Source: Billgrantia sulfidoxydans (GTDB lineage Bacteria > Pseudomonadota > Gammaproteobacteria > Pseudomonadales > Halomonadaceae). From it: a stretch of 64,000 nt of DNA. The stretch lies in assembly GCF_017868775.1 (NCBI RefSeq), contig NZ_CP053381.1, forward strand, positions 2,666,001-2,730,000, in the 5' to 3' direction. A model generated the notes under the pieces. It did not search any database. It was not told where the DNA came from and saw only the letters and a program-made list of their open reading frames with translations. This document shows positions 26,625 to 33,836 of the stretch, one piece after another. Within the stretch, counting starts at the first letter, position 1. The number at the start of each line of letters is the position of its first letter. The position numbers and the translations under genes were made by a program.

Positions 26625-28460
26625 ATGCCAGACAGCCCGAGCGCCATGACCTTCGATTCGAGGCAGTTCCTTGCCAACCTCACACAAGCCCCCGGCATCT
26701 ACCGGATGCTGGACGAGCACGGCGATACCCTCTATGTCGGCAAGGCCAAGCGTCTGAAGGCCCGCCTGGCCAGCTACTTTCGCGGCGCGCTCAACGCCAA
26801 GACCCAGGCCATGGTATCGCGCATCGCCGACGTACAGGTCACGGTGACGCGCAGCGAGATCGAGGCCCTGCTGCTCGAGCAGACCCTGATCAAGGAACTG
26901 CGTCCGCCCTACAACATCCTGCTGCGCGACGACAAGTCGTACCCCTTCGTGTTCGCCAGCGATCGTCACCCCTTCCCCGCCCTCGAGTACAAGCGTGCAC
27001 GTCGGCGCCATGCTGACGGGCGCTACCTCGGCCCCTTTCCGAGCAGCGGCGCGGTGCGCGAGAGCCTCTCGCTGATGCAGAAGATCTTCCGCATACGCAA
27101 CTGCGAGGACAGCGTCTTCGCTCACCGCACGCGCCCCTGCTTGCAATACCAGATCCAGCGCTGCAGCGCGCCCTGCGTCGGCCTGATCAGCGAAGCCGAC
27201 TACCGGCGCGACCTGGAACACGCCATCATGTGCCTCGAAGGGCGCAGCGAACAGGTGACCCAGGAACTGACCGAGGCCATGGAGACCGCCAGTCGCGAGC
27301 TGGCCTTCGAGGATGCCGCCCGCCTGCGCGACCAGATCCAGCACCTGCGCCAGCTCCAGCACCGTCAGTTCGTCGACACCGAAGGGGGGGATGCCGACGC
27401 CTTCGCCCTGGCCGAACGCGAAGGAGCACTGTGCATTTCGGTGCTGGCGGTACGCCAGGGGCGACTCCTCGGGGCGCGCCACCACTCGCCTGACAATGGC
27501 CTGGGCCTGGAAGCCGCCGAGCTGCTGGGAGAATTCGTCAGCCAATACTACCTGGGCCAGGGGCGCGAAATCCCCCGCGAGGTGATCAGCAGCCTGCCGC
27601 TCCCCGACGGAGACATCCTGGAAAGCGCCCTGAGCAGCCGCGCCGAGCGCCGCGTACGGGTGACCCACAAGGTGCGCGGCCACCGCGGCCAGTGGCTCGA
27701 ACTGGCGCGCACCAATGCCGAGCAGCAGTTGGCCAGCCGCTTGGCCAGCCAGAGCGAACTCGAGCGCCGCTTCGACTCCCTGCAGCAGACCCTGGGGCTC
27801 GAGGAGGCCGTCGAGAGGCTCGAGTGCTTCGACATCAGCCACAGCCATGGCGAGGCAACCGTGGCCTCGTGTGTGGTGTTCGACCGCAACGGCCCGCGAA
27901 AATCGGATTATCGGCGCTTCAACATCGAGGGCGTCACGGCCGGTGACGACTATGCCGCCATGCGTCAGGCTCTGGATCGGCGCTTCCGCCGCCTCGCCGA
28001 AGGCGAAGGGGTGACGCCGGACATCCTGCTGCTGGATGGCGGCAAGGGTCAGCTCAACCTGGCCCGTGAGGTGCTGAGCGAACTGGGGCTCACCAGCATT
28101 CGCCTGCTGGGCGTGGCCAAGGGCACCACGCGCAAGGCCGGCCTCGAGACGCTGTTCCTCGAGACGGTCGACCGCACCCTCGACCTGCCGACGGCCTCGC
28201 CGGCGCTGCACCTGATCCAGCACGTGCGCGACGAGGCCCACCGTTTTGCCATCACCGGGCACCGCAACCGGCGCGACAAGGCCCGGCGCAGCTCTGCCCT
28301 CGAAGACATCGACGGCATCGGCCCCAAACGCCGCCGGGAGCTGCTGCGCTTCTTCGGCGGGCTGCAGGGCGTCAAGCAGGCCAGCCGCGAGGAGCTCGCC
28401 CGCGTTCCCGGCATCAGTGCCACGCTGGCCGAGACAATTCATCGCTCGTTGCATGGATGA
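26625..28460 (+). CDS. uvrC: Excinuclease ABC subunit C
   Basis: UvrC makes both incisions in nucleotide excision repair. From the ATG at 26625 it is 611 residues; a GTG at 26616 and an ATG at 26646 are alternatives. It has an N-terminal GIY-YIG nuclease (QAPGIYRMLDEHGDTLYVGKAK), a UVR segment (near 200-235, with FEDAARLRDQIQHLR), the RNase H-like C-terminal nuclease (ECFDISHSHGE, LLLDGGKGQL) and a terminal helix-hairpin-helix pair (DIDGIGPKRRRELLRFFGG). Confidence 0.97.
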   Translation: MPDSPSAMTFDSRQFLANLTQAPGIYRMLDEHGDTLYVGKAKRLKARLASYFRGALNAKTQAMVSRIADVQVTVTRSEIEALLLEQTLIKELRPPYNILLRDDKSYPFVFASDRHPFPALEYKRARRRHADGRYLGPFPSSGAVRESLSLMQKIFRIRNCEDSVFAHRTRPCLQYQIQRCSAPCVGLISEADYRRDLEHAIMCLEGRSEQVTQELTEAMETASRELAFEDAARLRDQIQHLRQLQHRQFVDTEGGDADAFALAEREGALCISVLAVRQGRLLGARHHSPDNGLGLEAAELLGEFVSQYYLGQGREIPREVISSLPLPDGDILESALSSRAERRVRVTHKVRGHRGQWLELARTNAEQQLASRLASQSELERRFDSLQQTLGLEEAVERLECFDISHSHGEATVASCVVFDRNGPRKSDYRRFNIEGVTAGDDYAAMRQALDRRFRRLAEGEGVTPDILLLDGGKGQLNLAREVLSELGLTSIRLLGVAKGTTRKAGLETLFLETVDRTLDLPTASPALHLIQHVRDEAHRFAITGHRNRRDKARRSSALEDIDGIGPKRRRELLRFFGGLQGVKQASREELARVPGISATLAETIHRSLHG

Positions 28461-28528
28461 TGCTGGCCGCTACAGATAGAATGGGGCCATTTCGGCTCTC
28501 CTGACCCAAGGCAAGGACCCCTCGCCAC

Positions 28529-29077
28529 ATGAACATCCCCAACATCCTGACGCTGGCCAGAATCGCCTTCATCCCGCTGCTGGTGGTGTTCGTCTACCTC
28601 CCTTATTCGTGGAGCATGCCGGTAGCGGCAGGCCTGTTCGCGCTGGCCTCGGTCACCGACTGGCTCGACGGCTACCTGGCGCGGCGCTGGAACCAGTCCA
28701 CCCCCTTCGGCGCCTTCCTCGACCCGGTGGCGGACAAGCTGATGGTGGCCGTGGCCCTGGCCCTGCTCATCGAGCGCTTCGACAGTGTCTGGCTGACGCT
28801 GCCGGCACTGGTAATCATCGGTCGTGAGATCGTGATCTCCGCACTGCGCGAGTGGATGGCCGAGATGGGCAAGCGCGGCAGCGTGGCCGTCTCCTGGCTG
28901 GGCAAGATCAAGACGACCCTGCAGATGATCGCCCTGCTGCTGCTGCTGGCCTTTGCCCCCAGCACGCAGCTCTCCCTGCTGGGCGTCGTCACCCTGCATG
29001 TCGCCGCGATCCTAACGCTCTGGTCGATGCTGATGTACCTGCGCGCCGCCTGGCCCCACCTGTCCCGCTCGATGTGA
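28529..29077 (+). CDS. pgsA: Phosphatidylglycerophosphate synthase
   Basis: PgsA makes phosphatidylglycerol phosphate from CDP-diacylglycerol and glycerol-3-phosphate. The 182-residue membrane protein carries the CDP-alcohol phosphotransferase motif D-x2-DG-x2-AR-x8-G-x3-D-x3-D ([11 protein letters not shown]...[11 protein letters not shown]). The uvrC-pgsA-tRNA order is the same as in E. coli. Confidence 0.97.
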   Translation: MNIPNILTLARIAFIPLLVVFVYLPYSWSMPVAAGLFALASVTDWLDGYLARRWNQSTPFGAFLDPVADKLMVAVALALLIERFDSVWLTLPALVIIGREIVISALREWMAEMGKRGSVAVSWLGKIKTTLQMIALLLLLAFAPSTQLSLLGVVTLHVAAILTLWSMLMYLRAAWPHLSRSM

Positions 29078-29105
29078 TCGAACGCCACCCGACGCCAACA
29101 AGTGA

Positions 29106-29133
29106 TTGACACAAGCGAGCTTATCCGTATAAT
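29106..29133 (+). promoter_or_regulatory. Sigma-70 promoter of the tRNA Gly-Cys-Leu operon
   Basis: TTGACA, 16 bases, TATAAT: both hexamers are perfect consensus. It lies 16 bases before tRNA-Gly. A GC-containing discriminator (TCGCACTC) follows, as in stringently controlled stable RNA promoters. It is the nearest promoter upstream of both the truncated and the element-borne tRNA-Leu. Confidence 0.88.
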
Positions 29134-29148
29134 TCGCACTCGAGTCGA

Positions 29149-29223
29149 GCGGGAATAGCTCAGTGGTAGAGCATCGCCTTGCCAAGGCGAGGGTCGGGAG
29201 TTCGAATCTCCTTTCCCGCTCCA
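29149..29223 (+). tRNA. tRNA-Gly(GCC)
   Basis: The 75 bases form a complete cloverleaf with acceptor GCGGGAA / TTCCCGC and encoded CCA. The anticodon loop TTGCCAA gives GCC. It corresponds to glyW of the E. coli glyW-cysT-leuZ operon after pgsA. Confidence 0.97.
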
Positions 29224-29256
29224 GTCTCTTCGTGAGGGAGACAAACGACTCAACGA

Positions 29257-29330
29257 GGCTGGATGGCAGAGTGGTCATGCAGCGGACTGCAACTCCGTGT
29301 ACGCCGGTTCGATTCCGACTCCAGCCTCCA
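29257..29330 (+). tRNA. tRNA-Cys(GCA)
   Basis: The 74 bases have acceptor GGCTGGA / TCCAGCC and encoded CCA. The anticodon loop CTGCAAC gives GCA. It corresponds to cysT. The T-stem GCCGG / CCGAC has a C-A mismatch at its second pair; the rest folds normally. Confidence 0.95.
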
Positions 29331-29369
29331 TTCCTTACCCCTCGTCAGTTGTCTGCTCGAAACCGTGCC

Positions 29370-29412
29370 GCCCGGATGGCGAAATTGGTAGACGCAAGAG
29401 ACTTAAAATCTC
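29370..29412 (+). pseudogene. Host tRNA-Leu(UAA), 5' half split by the element
   Basis: The sequence runs from the acceptor GCCCGGA through a leucine-type D-arm to the anticodon loop CTTAAAA and TCTC, then leaves tRNA sequence abruptly. Joined to 40521-40564 it makes an 87-base tRNA-Leu with a perfect acceptor (GCCCGGA / TCCGGGC), anticodon stem AGAGA / TCTCT and anticodon TAA. It corresponds to leuZ. As it stands it cannot make a functional tRNA. Confidence 0.93.
29400..29412 (+). repeat. attL core
   Basis: GACTTAAAATCTC covers the anticodon loop and part of the stem of tRNA-Leu. It is identical to the copy at 40508-40520. Flanking bases differ (A before and G after here; G before and T after at attR), which fixes the core at 13 bp. 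Confidence 0.92.
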
Positions 29413-29469
29413 GCTAGTCAGCATGAAATATTCAATAAAATCAGAAAGTTGCACCTCCCACAATATCTC

Positions 29470-29488
29470 TATGTAGCGCTTATGTAGC
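29470..29488 (+). promoter_or_regulatory. Candidate integrase arm sites, left end
   Basis: TATGTAGC occurs twice with starts 11 bases apart (29470 and 29481), between attL and the element tRNA-Leu. The same octamer pair with the same 11-base phase lies next to the integrase at the other end (40382 and 40393). This mirrored pattern fits arm-type integrase or excisionase binding. Confidence 0.5.
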
Positions 29489-29491
29489 ATC

Positions 29492-29577
29492 GCCGGGGTG
29501 GTGGAATCGGTAGACACAAGGCACTTAAAATGCCTCGGCCCTTGGCCGTGCGGGTTCAAGTCCCGCCCTCGGCACCA
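29492..29577 (+). tRNA. Element-borne tRNA-Leu(UAA)
   Basis: The 86-base complete class II tRNA has acceptor GCCGGGG / CCTCGGC (one G-T pair), anticodon loop CTTAAAA (anticodon TAA), a long variable arm and encoded CCA. It lies inside the element, 79 bases past attL and downstream of the host tRNA promoter. It has the same anticodon as the gene destroyed by insertion but a different anticodon stem (AGGCA / TGCCT, not AGAGA / TCTCT). A terminator follows. It is likely to replace the lost host tRNA. Confidence 0.96.
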
Positions 29578-29602
29578 CCTCCGAACTACTCTGCGCACAC
29601 GA

Positions 29603-29630
29603 AAAAGCCCCCGCATCCGCCAGGGCTTTT
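29603..29630. terminator. Bidirectional terminator after element tRNA-Leu
   Basis: AAAAGCCC and GGGCTTTT form an 8-bp stem around a 12-base loop, with T-tracts available on both strands. It can end the rightward tRNA transcript and the leftward element operon that finishes at 29655. Confidence 0.8.
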
Positions 29631-29654
29631 ACTTTGGATGCAGCCATTACCGCG

Positions 29655-29897
29655 TCATGAAAGCTCTTTTCCTTGCGCCTCGAGGGTTCGCGCCTGCTCG
29701 TCGAAGCCTTCGGCGGCTCGTGAGCATTCCATAGCAGCAATGCCGGCTACCCGCTTCGCATGTTCCATGCCGTGCGGCGAATCGAGAAGCGCTAAGATCG
29801 CCTGAAAATGCGCCTCCGCACCTTGTAGACGCTCACGCGCCAGAGTCGTGGTGTCGTAGTGCCCATCGATAGGCAGGTTAGTATCATTGTGTGGCAT
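29655..29897 (-). CDS. Small hypothetical protein (element)
   Basis: The ATG at 29897 with a GGGAG Shine-Dalgarno gives 80 residues (MPHNDTNLPIDG...). The sequence is soluble and largely helical, with one Cys, and is Glu/Ala-rich toward the C-terminus. I do not recognise it. It is the last leftward gene before the left end of the element. Confidence 0.55.
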   Translation of the reverse strand: MPHNDTNLPIDGHYDTTTLARERLQGAEAHFQAILALLDSPHGMEHAKRVAGIAAMECSRAAEGFDEQARTLEAQGKELS

Positions 29898-29961
29898 ATC
29901 GGCGTCTCCCTTTAGTGGCTGCCGGTGTGTATGGCCCTGGGGTGTTGCTGCACCTCGGGGC

Positions 29962-30129
29962 TTATTTCTTCTGTTCGTGCTCCAGGCCCGCATCTATCAG
30001 CGCACGCACCGCTGTTGCTCGCGTCACTGGCTGGCGCGTCACCTTCTCCAGCTTCTTGCGGTACTCCTCCACCCTTTGCAACAAATCTGCAGATAGCCGG
30101 ATCGTGACATGCTGGTCGTGTGGTGCCAT
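29962..30129 (-). CDS. Ribbon-helix-helix-like small protein
   Basis: The ATG at 30129 with an AAAGG Shine-Dalgarno gives 55 residues. The pattern HVTIRLSADLLQRVEEYRKK followed by TRATAVRALIDAGLE resembles a CopG/Arc-type strand-helix-helix DNA-binding fold. It lies next to the palindrome-rich segment at 30232-30560, which may be its target; that link is inference. Confidence 0.6.
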   Translation of the reverse strand: MAPHDQHVTIRLSADLLQRVEEYRKKLEKVTRQPVTRATAVRALIDAGLEHEQKK

Positions 30130-30231
30130 TCTGCGCCTTTCTCTGTGTTCGGTTGTGTTACAAGGTAGCCGAACCAATCACGCCAAGCAAGACCTCTTTT
30201 GAGCTCTACTGCTTTCCCCCATTGGTGGGTA

Positions 30232-30560
30232 TTACGAAGGTTTCGTAAAACGACCCGCAGCCTGGGCACTTATCAGAGGTCACTACGAAATTTTTGTAGT
30301 GACGTGCGAATCAAATTGCCGGGCTTTTCGGTATATCTCGTCCACGCGGGGGGGGGTTGCGATGCGTCCAAACCTGGACGCACCTTCCTGAGCAAGGGGT
30401 ACGCAAATTGCGTCGGCCTTGGCTACCGATTCAGCCCCCCGGTCAAATTGACCGACCAGCATGGGCAAGGGGGTACCCAAACCGATTTGGCCTTGGGATA
30501 CCAGGGGTGTGAACTGGGCTCACCTCCTTACCCGTGCCGGTCGGTCAATTTGACCGGGGG
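30232..30560. other. Palindrome-rich non-coding segment
   Basis: About 460 bases (30178-30634) hold no convincing gene but many inverted repeats: TTACGAA-GGT-TTCGTAA (30232-30248), GTCACTAC...GTAGTGAC (30279-30303), TGCGTCCA-AACC-TGGACGCA (30363-30382), ACGCAAATTGCGT (30401-30413), and a 22-bp sequence at 30436-30457 repeated in exact inverted orientation at 30539-30560, each with a GGTCAA-N-TTGACC palindrome at its heart. It could be a replication site, single-strand initiation site, cos/pac site or operator cluster. Confidence 0.65.
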
Positions 30561-30634
30561 ACTGAACGGAACAGACCCCGAACCACCCATAACCCCCAAT
30601 GGGGGAAAAGTGGTAGCGCCGAAGCCCTGGGTAT

Positions 30635-30856
30635 CTAGCCGAACCTGCCGCGCATCTTACCCGGCCCCAGGTCGGCGTCCATGTCCTGCTCTAAGGCATC
30701 CAGGCGGCTCTCTAGCCACTCGATGACAGCCTCATCATTGCGAGCCATGGCCCACTTGAGGCGACGCATCAGGCGTTCGTGCTCTACCTGCAAGCGATCG
30801 GCACGGTAGGCGCTGGAATCGCGCATCTTGTGTGAGAACGGGTCGCGCTTGGCCAT
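30635..30856 (-). CDS. Small hypothetical protein (element)
   Basis: The 73 residues follow a strong GAGGAG Shine-Dalgarno. The protein is a basic-then-acidic helix-former (DRLQVEHERLMRRLKWAMARN...IEWLESRLDALEQDMDADL), probably a coiled coil. No family is recognised. It follows a terminator-like hairpin, so it may have its own promoter. Confidence 0.6.
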   Translation of the reverse strand: MAKRDPFSHKMRDSSAYRADRLQVEHERLMRRLKWAMARNDEAVIEWLESRLDALEQDMDADLGPGKMRGRFG

Positions 30857-30874
30857 GTGGATCTCCTCGGCATG

Positions 30875-30914
30875 AAAATGCCCGCCACCACCTCCCGAAA
30901 TGAGGTGCGCGGGC
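30875..30914 (-). terminator. Terminator-like hairpin upstream of the 73-residue gene
   Basis: On the minus strand GCCCGC and CACCTC pair with GAGGTG and GCGGGC around a 7-base loop, with a small internal bulge. A TTTT run follows. It separates the 54-residue gene from the 73-residue gene. Confidence 0.55.
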
Positions 30915-30968
30915 TGTCGGGGTTTTTCGCAACCGGGGCACTCGCCGACTGATCCCCATCGCCCTGGA

Positions 30969-31133
30969 CTAGGCGTGTAGCTTTCTCATCAGCTCAAGGT
31001 GCCGATTTACGGCCTCGCTGGGCTGACGCTTATCGTTCGGGTGTTGGCGTCCCTGGTGGCCATGACGTTTTTGCCGCGCTTGCTGGCGGGCAATATCTGC
31101 GGCCTGCAAGGATGATTCTTTGCCGTAGCTCAT
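30969..31133 (-). CDS. 54-residue protein coupled to upstream gene
   Basis: This short frame begins MSYGKESSLQAADIARQQAR and ends LMRKLHA. It starts at the ATGA that ends the 110-residue gene and has GGAG upstream. It is very basic (many Arg, His, Lys). It is short, but the overlap and position in a one-directional operon support translation. No family is recognised. Confidence 0.5.
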   Translation of the reverse strand: MSYGKESSLQAADIARQQARQKRHGHQGRQHPNDKRQPSEAVNRHLELMRKLHA

Positions 31134-31462
31134 GATTTCCACTCCATCGGGCGTCCATAGGCGTCGATGCGCTGGGCCTGGTCCATCATCAGCTCGGCCC
31201 CTTCGACGCGGCCTTGGTCTGAGGTCATTACCTGGCCGCTGTGCCGGCGCTTCATGAATGCTTGGTAGATAGCGTCTCGGCTGTCCTGGGCGTAGGTCGT
31301 GGCCGCGTCCGTGATTGCCATGGCGGGTGCGACAGACTCACCATTGCGCACAACACGGCTTGCACGACTAGGCGCGGGGCTGGCCGAATCCTTACCGCTG
31401 CGTCGGGCAACAAAGTCTTGGTAGGCCGCGTCTCGAACGGCCTGGGCATCGTTGGTGCGCAT
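31130..31462 (-). CDS. Hypothetical protein with internal repeat (element)
   Basis: The 110 residues contain a motif used twice, RDAAYQDFVARR near residue 10 and RDAIYQAFMKRR near residue 62, separated by a Ser/Ala-rich linker. It overlaps its upstream neighbour by one base (TAATG) and its downstream one by four. The function is unknown; coupling suggests a structural or morphogenetic role with them. Confidence 0.6.
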   Translation of the reverse strand: MRTNDAQAVRDAAYQDFVARRSGKDSASPAPSRASRVVRNGESVAPAMAITDAATTYAQDSRDAIYQAFMKRRHSGQVMTSDQGRVEGAELMMDQAQRIDAYGRPMEWKS

Positions 31463-32262
31463 TACAGTTCCTCCACCAGCTTTTGTGTCTGGACGATCTC
31501 AACCACGCCGTCTTTCAGGTAGGCGTTGAACGTCGCATCATTCCTTGCTGCCTCGAATTGCTCTGGCGTCAGCTCGTTGTGGCCGGGGGCAAGCTTGGTA
31601 CCGTTCTTGAGGCCAATGCCGGCGCGGTGATTGAACACGCCAGCGGAGTAGCCCACGTCCAGGCGGGTCGTGTAGAGCTTAGGGGCAGCCTGTTGGAGCG
31701 CCTGCATCAGCCGGTCAGCCTCGCTCAGCTCCTCGGCCTTGGCGTGCATCTCCTTGCTCAACTTCTCCATAGCTGCTGGGTCCAGCGTCTCGGCCATGGC
31801 CTGCAAGTCAGGAACGCGGAGCAGTGAGGCCCAATCCTTCGGCAGCTCAATTAGGCCGGTATCTGCTCGCTCGACTGCGGCCACCACCAGCGCGGCGTAC
31901 ATCTTGGCGCGTTGTTCATGGCTGTAGCCCCGCGTTGCTCCGATAATGCTGCGAGTTAGGAAAGCGCCGTCTCTGGCCTGGGCGGGCGTTAATCCTTGGT
32001 CGGCTCGGGCGATGGCGTATTGCTGAAAGACCAGCGCGGCACGCTCGGCAGTGATGGCCTTCTTGGCGGCTGCCTCGATGATGGCTTTCAGGCGCGGCCT
32101 ATTGGCCTCTGTGTCGGTGTCAGCCGTCAGGGAGGTATGTAGTTCTTCTGCCTTGTCGAGCGCCTTCTGGTGGGCTTGCTGGGCGATCTTGGCGGCCTGC
32201 CGTTGGGCGGCGTCCTGCTCGTGGATCAAGCTATGCAGTTCGGCCAGGGCTGTCTTGGTCAT
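31462..32262 (-). CDS. Phage-like protein of unknown function (element)
   Basis: The 266 residues have an N-terminal helical, Ala/Gln-rich region (about 1-110) and a C-terminal part with LAPGHNELTPEQFEAARND, a type of segment seen near the ends of phage virion proteins. It follows the tape-measure-like gene by 26 bases on the same strand. It is probably virion-associated, but I cannot assign a family. Confidence 0.6.
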   Translation of the reverse strand: MTKTALAELHSLIHEQDAAQRQAAKIAQQAHQKALDKAEELHTSLTADTDTEANRPRLKAIIEAAAKKAITAERAALVFQQYAIARADQGLTPAQARDGAFLTRSIIGATRGYSHEQRAKMYAALVVAAVERADTGLIELPKDWASLLRVPDLQAMAETLDPAAMEKLSKEMHAKAEELSEADRLMQALQQAAPKLYTTRLDVGYSAGVFNHRAGIGLKNGTKLAPGHNELTPEQFEAARNDATFNAYLKDGVVEIVQTQKLVEEL

Positions 32263-32288
32263 GGTTGCGTCCTCTGTCGGTCGGTGGG

Positions 32289-33812
32289 TTATGCGTAGGG
32301 TTCTTGCCAGTCACGTGCGGCTTGTGTGGCATGAGTGCTCAAGCGGCGATCCACGGCAGCCGCTACGGCCTCGGGGTCGGTGGCGCCGTTGATGTGGAAA
32401 TGGTTGGTCTGACTGCCCTGGTAGCGCTCGGGGAAGGATTCGCGCATCTGCTGGCGTAGGTATTCCCGATCCTCGGGCGTGAAGGTGCCGCGCTCCTGAC
32501 GCTCTCGAATGGCGTCCAGGGCATCCATGTTGAGGCCGCGCTGCAGCTCATCTCCTCCAATGCCGCCAGGCACTCCGCCTCGCTGCATCTGCTGGATGGT
32601 GTCGAGCGTTTCGGGGTGCAGGTCAGGTATCCAAGTGTCGGCACCCCGGTCGATTCCTGAGCGCATTAGGTCGGACCATGCCGCGTCTACGGCGCTGGGC
32701 TGGCGTAGCTGAAACTCGGGCTCAAGCTCTACGGCGCTGGGCTGGCGTTCCCGGCGAAGTTGAGGCAGGTTGAGTGCGCCGGTGTTCGGACCTCTCAGCT
32801 CAGGGCGCGGCAGATTGTCCGGCACAAGATCCTCGATCGGTGTGAATAGCCAATCAGGCAGGTCGATACCGAAGGCTTCATTCACATCTTCAGCGGTCCA
32901 ATTCCACATCGACATAAGGCCGCCAATGCCGGCAGCACCAACCAGGGTGGTCCCAGTCCCGACGGCTCCACCCATCATGCCAAGACCCTTCCTGCCGGCC
33001 TCAGCAGCCACAAGTACGCCGATACCGGCTGCAGTTGCCTTGATGTACGGCAGCGCCTCCTCGAACCCTTCTCCAAATTGTTCACGGTTATCGGCTAAGG
33101 TCTCAGCGAACCGGTCTAGGGCTTCGGACAAATCGGGAAGTATGCGCTCGCTAATTTCATCAGATACGCCGCCAATGGAATGCGACAGCTTGCCCAGGCT
33201 GCTGTTGAAGTCCTGGGCCGTCTGGATCATGTTCTGCGTGACAGGCCGCAAGCGCTGCGCATCTTGCATCAGGCTCTGAAAAGTCTCGGGGCCGGCATCG
33301 AATAAATTGAACAGAGAGCCCATCCCGAGTGAGCTCAGCATGCTGCGTAGCCGCTGCGTATCCATTCCAGCAGTGGCCATGGATAGGCGCTCCACAGCAT
33401 CTGCAGCATCCTGGGCTCCCATGATGACTGACGAGTCGATACCGTGCATTTGCAGCGCTACCAGAACATCTGTGCCTTTGCCCTGCTTTAGGTCATCCAG
33501 CCAGCCGGTCATGGTCTCGAGCGCGCCCTGGGCATCGATTGCGTTGCCGCCCACCTGGTCTAGGACATAAGCCAGGTTGCTCGCATATTCGGCTGAAACG
33601 TCGAGGCGGTTGGTATATCGACCCAGCTGGTCGTAGTGCTGCGCAAAGCCCATTGTGAGCTGTTGCATGCCAAACCCACCGCCGACCGCTGCAGCAAACT
33701 GCAGCGCCGCCGAGCGCACGCCATTGAACATGGTTTCAGCTTGGCGGAAGGACTGGACATCGGAGTCGAGGCCCAGCTCGACCATGAGTGAGTCGATATG
33801 GTTGTTAGCCAT
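32289..33812 (-). CDS. Tail tape-measure-like phage protein
   Basis: The 507 residues start with a tape-measure-type opening (IDSLMVELGLDSDVQSFRQAE). Long helical stretches, a hydrophobic Gly/Ala-rich segment near 255-300 and a C-terminal ATDPEAVAAAVDRR motif common near tape-measure C-termini follow. It is shorter than most tape measures. It lies 24 bases downstream of the large terminase, where a full phage would have portal and capsid genes. An ejection or internal virion protein is an alternative. Confidence 0.65.
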   Translation of the reverse strand: MANNHIDSLMVELGLDSDVQSFRQAETMFNGVRSAALQFAAAVGGGFGMQQLTMGFAQHYDQLGRYTNRLDVSAEYASNLAYVLDQVGGNAIDAQGALETMTGWLDDLKQGKGTDVLVALQMHGIDSSVIMGAQDAADAVERLSMATAGMDTQRLRSMLSSLGMGSLFNLFDAGPETFQSLMQDAQRLRPVTQNMIQTAQDFNSSLGKLSHSIGGVSDEISERILPDLSEALDRFAETLADNREQFGEGFEEALPYIKATAAGIGVLVAAEAGRKGLGMMGGAVGTGTTLVGAAGIGGLMSMWNWTAEDVNEAFGIDLPDWLFTPIEDLVPDNLPRPELRGPNTGALNLPQLRRERQPSAVELEPEFQLRQPSAVDAAWSDLMRSGIDRGADTWIPDLHPETLDTIQQMQRGGVPGGIGGDELQRGLNMDALDAIRERQERGTFTPEDREYLRQQMRESFPERYQGSQTNHFHINGATDPEAVAAAVDRRLSTHATQAARDWQEPYA

Positions 33813-33836
33813 GGGGTCGATACCTCTCTGTCAGGT

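Noticed and set aside
30199..30726. 175-residue plus-strand frame in the element
   Set aside because: It runs through all the palindromes and the 73-residue gene on the other strand, has no Shine-Dalgarno and a composition unlike a protein.
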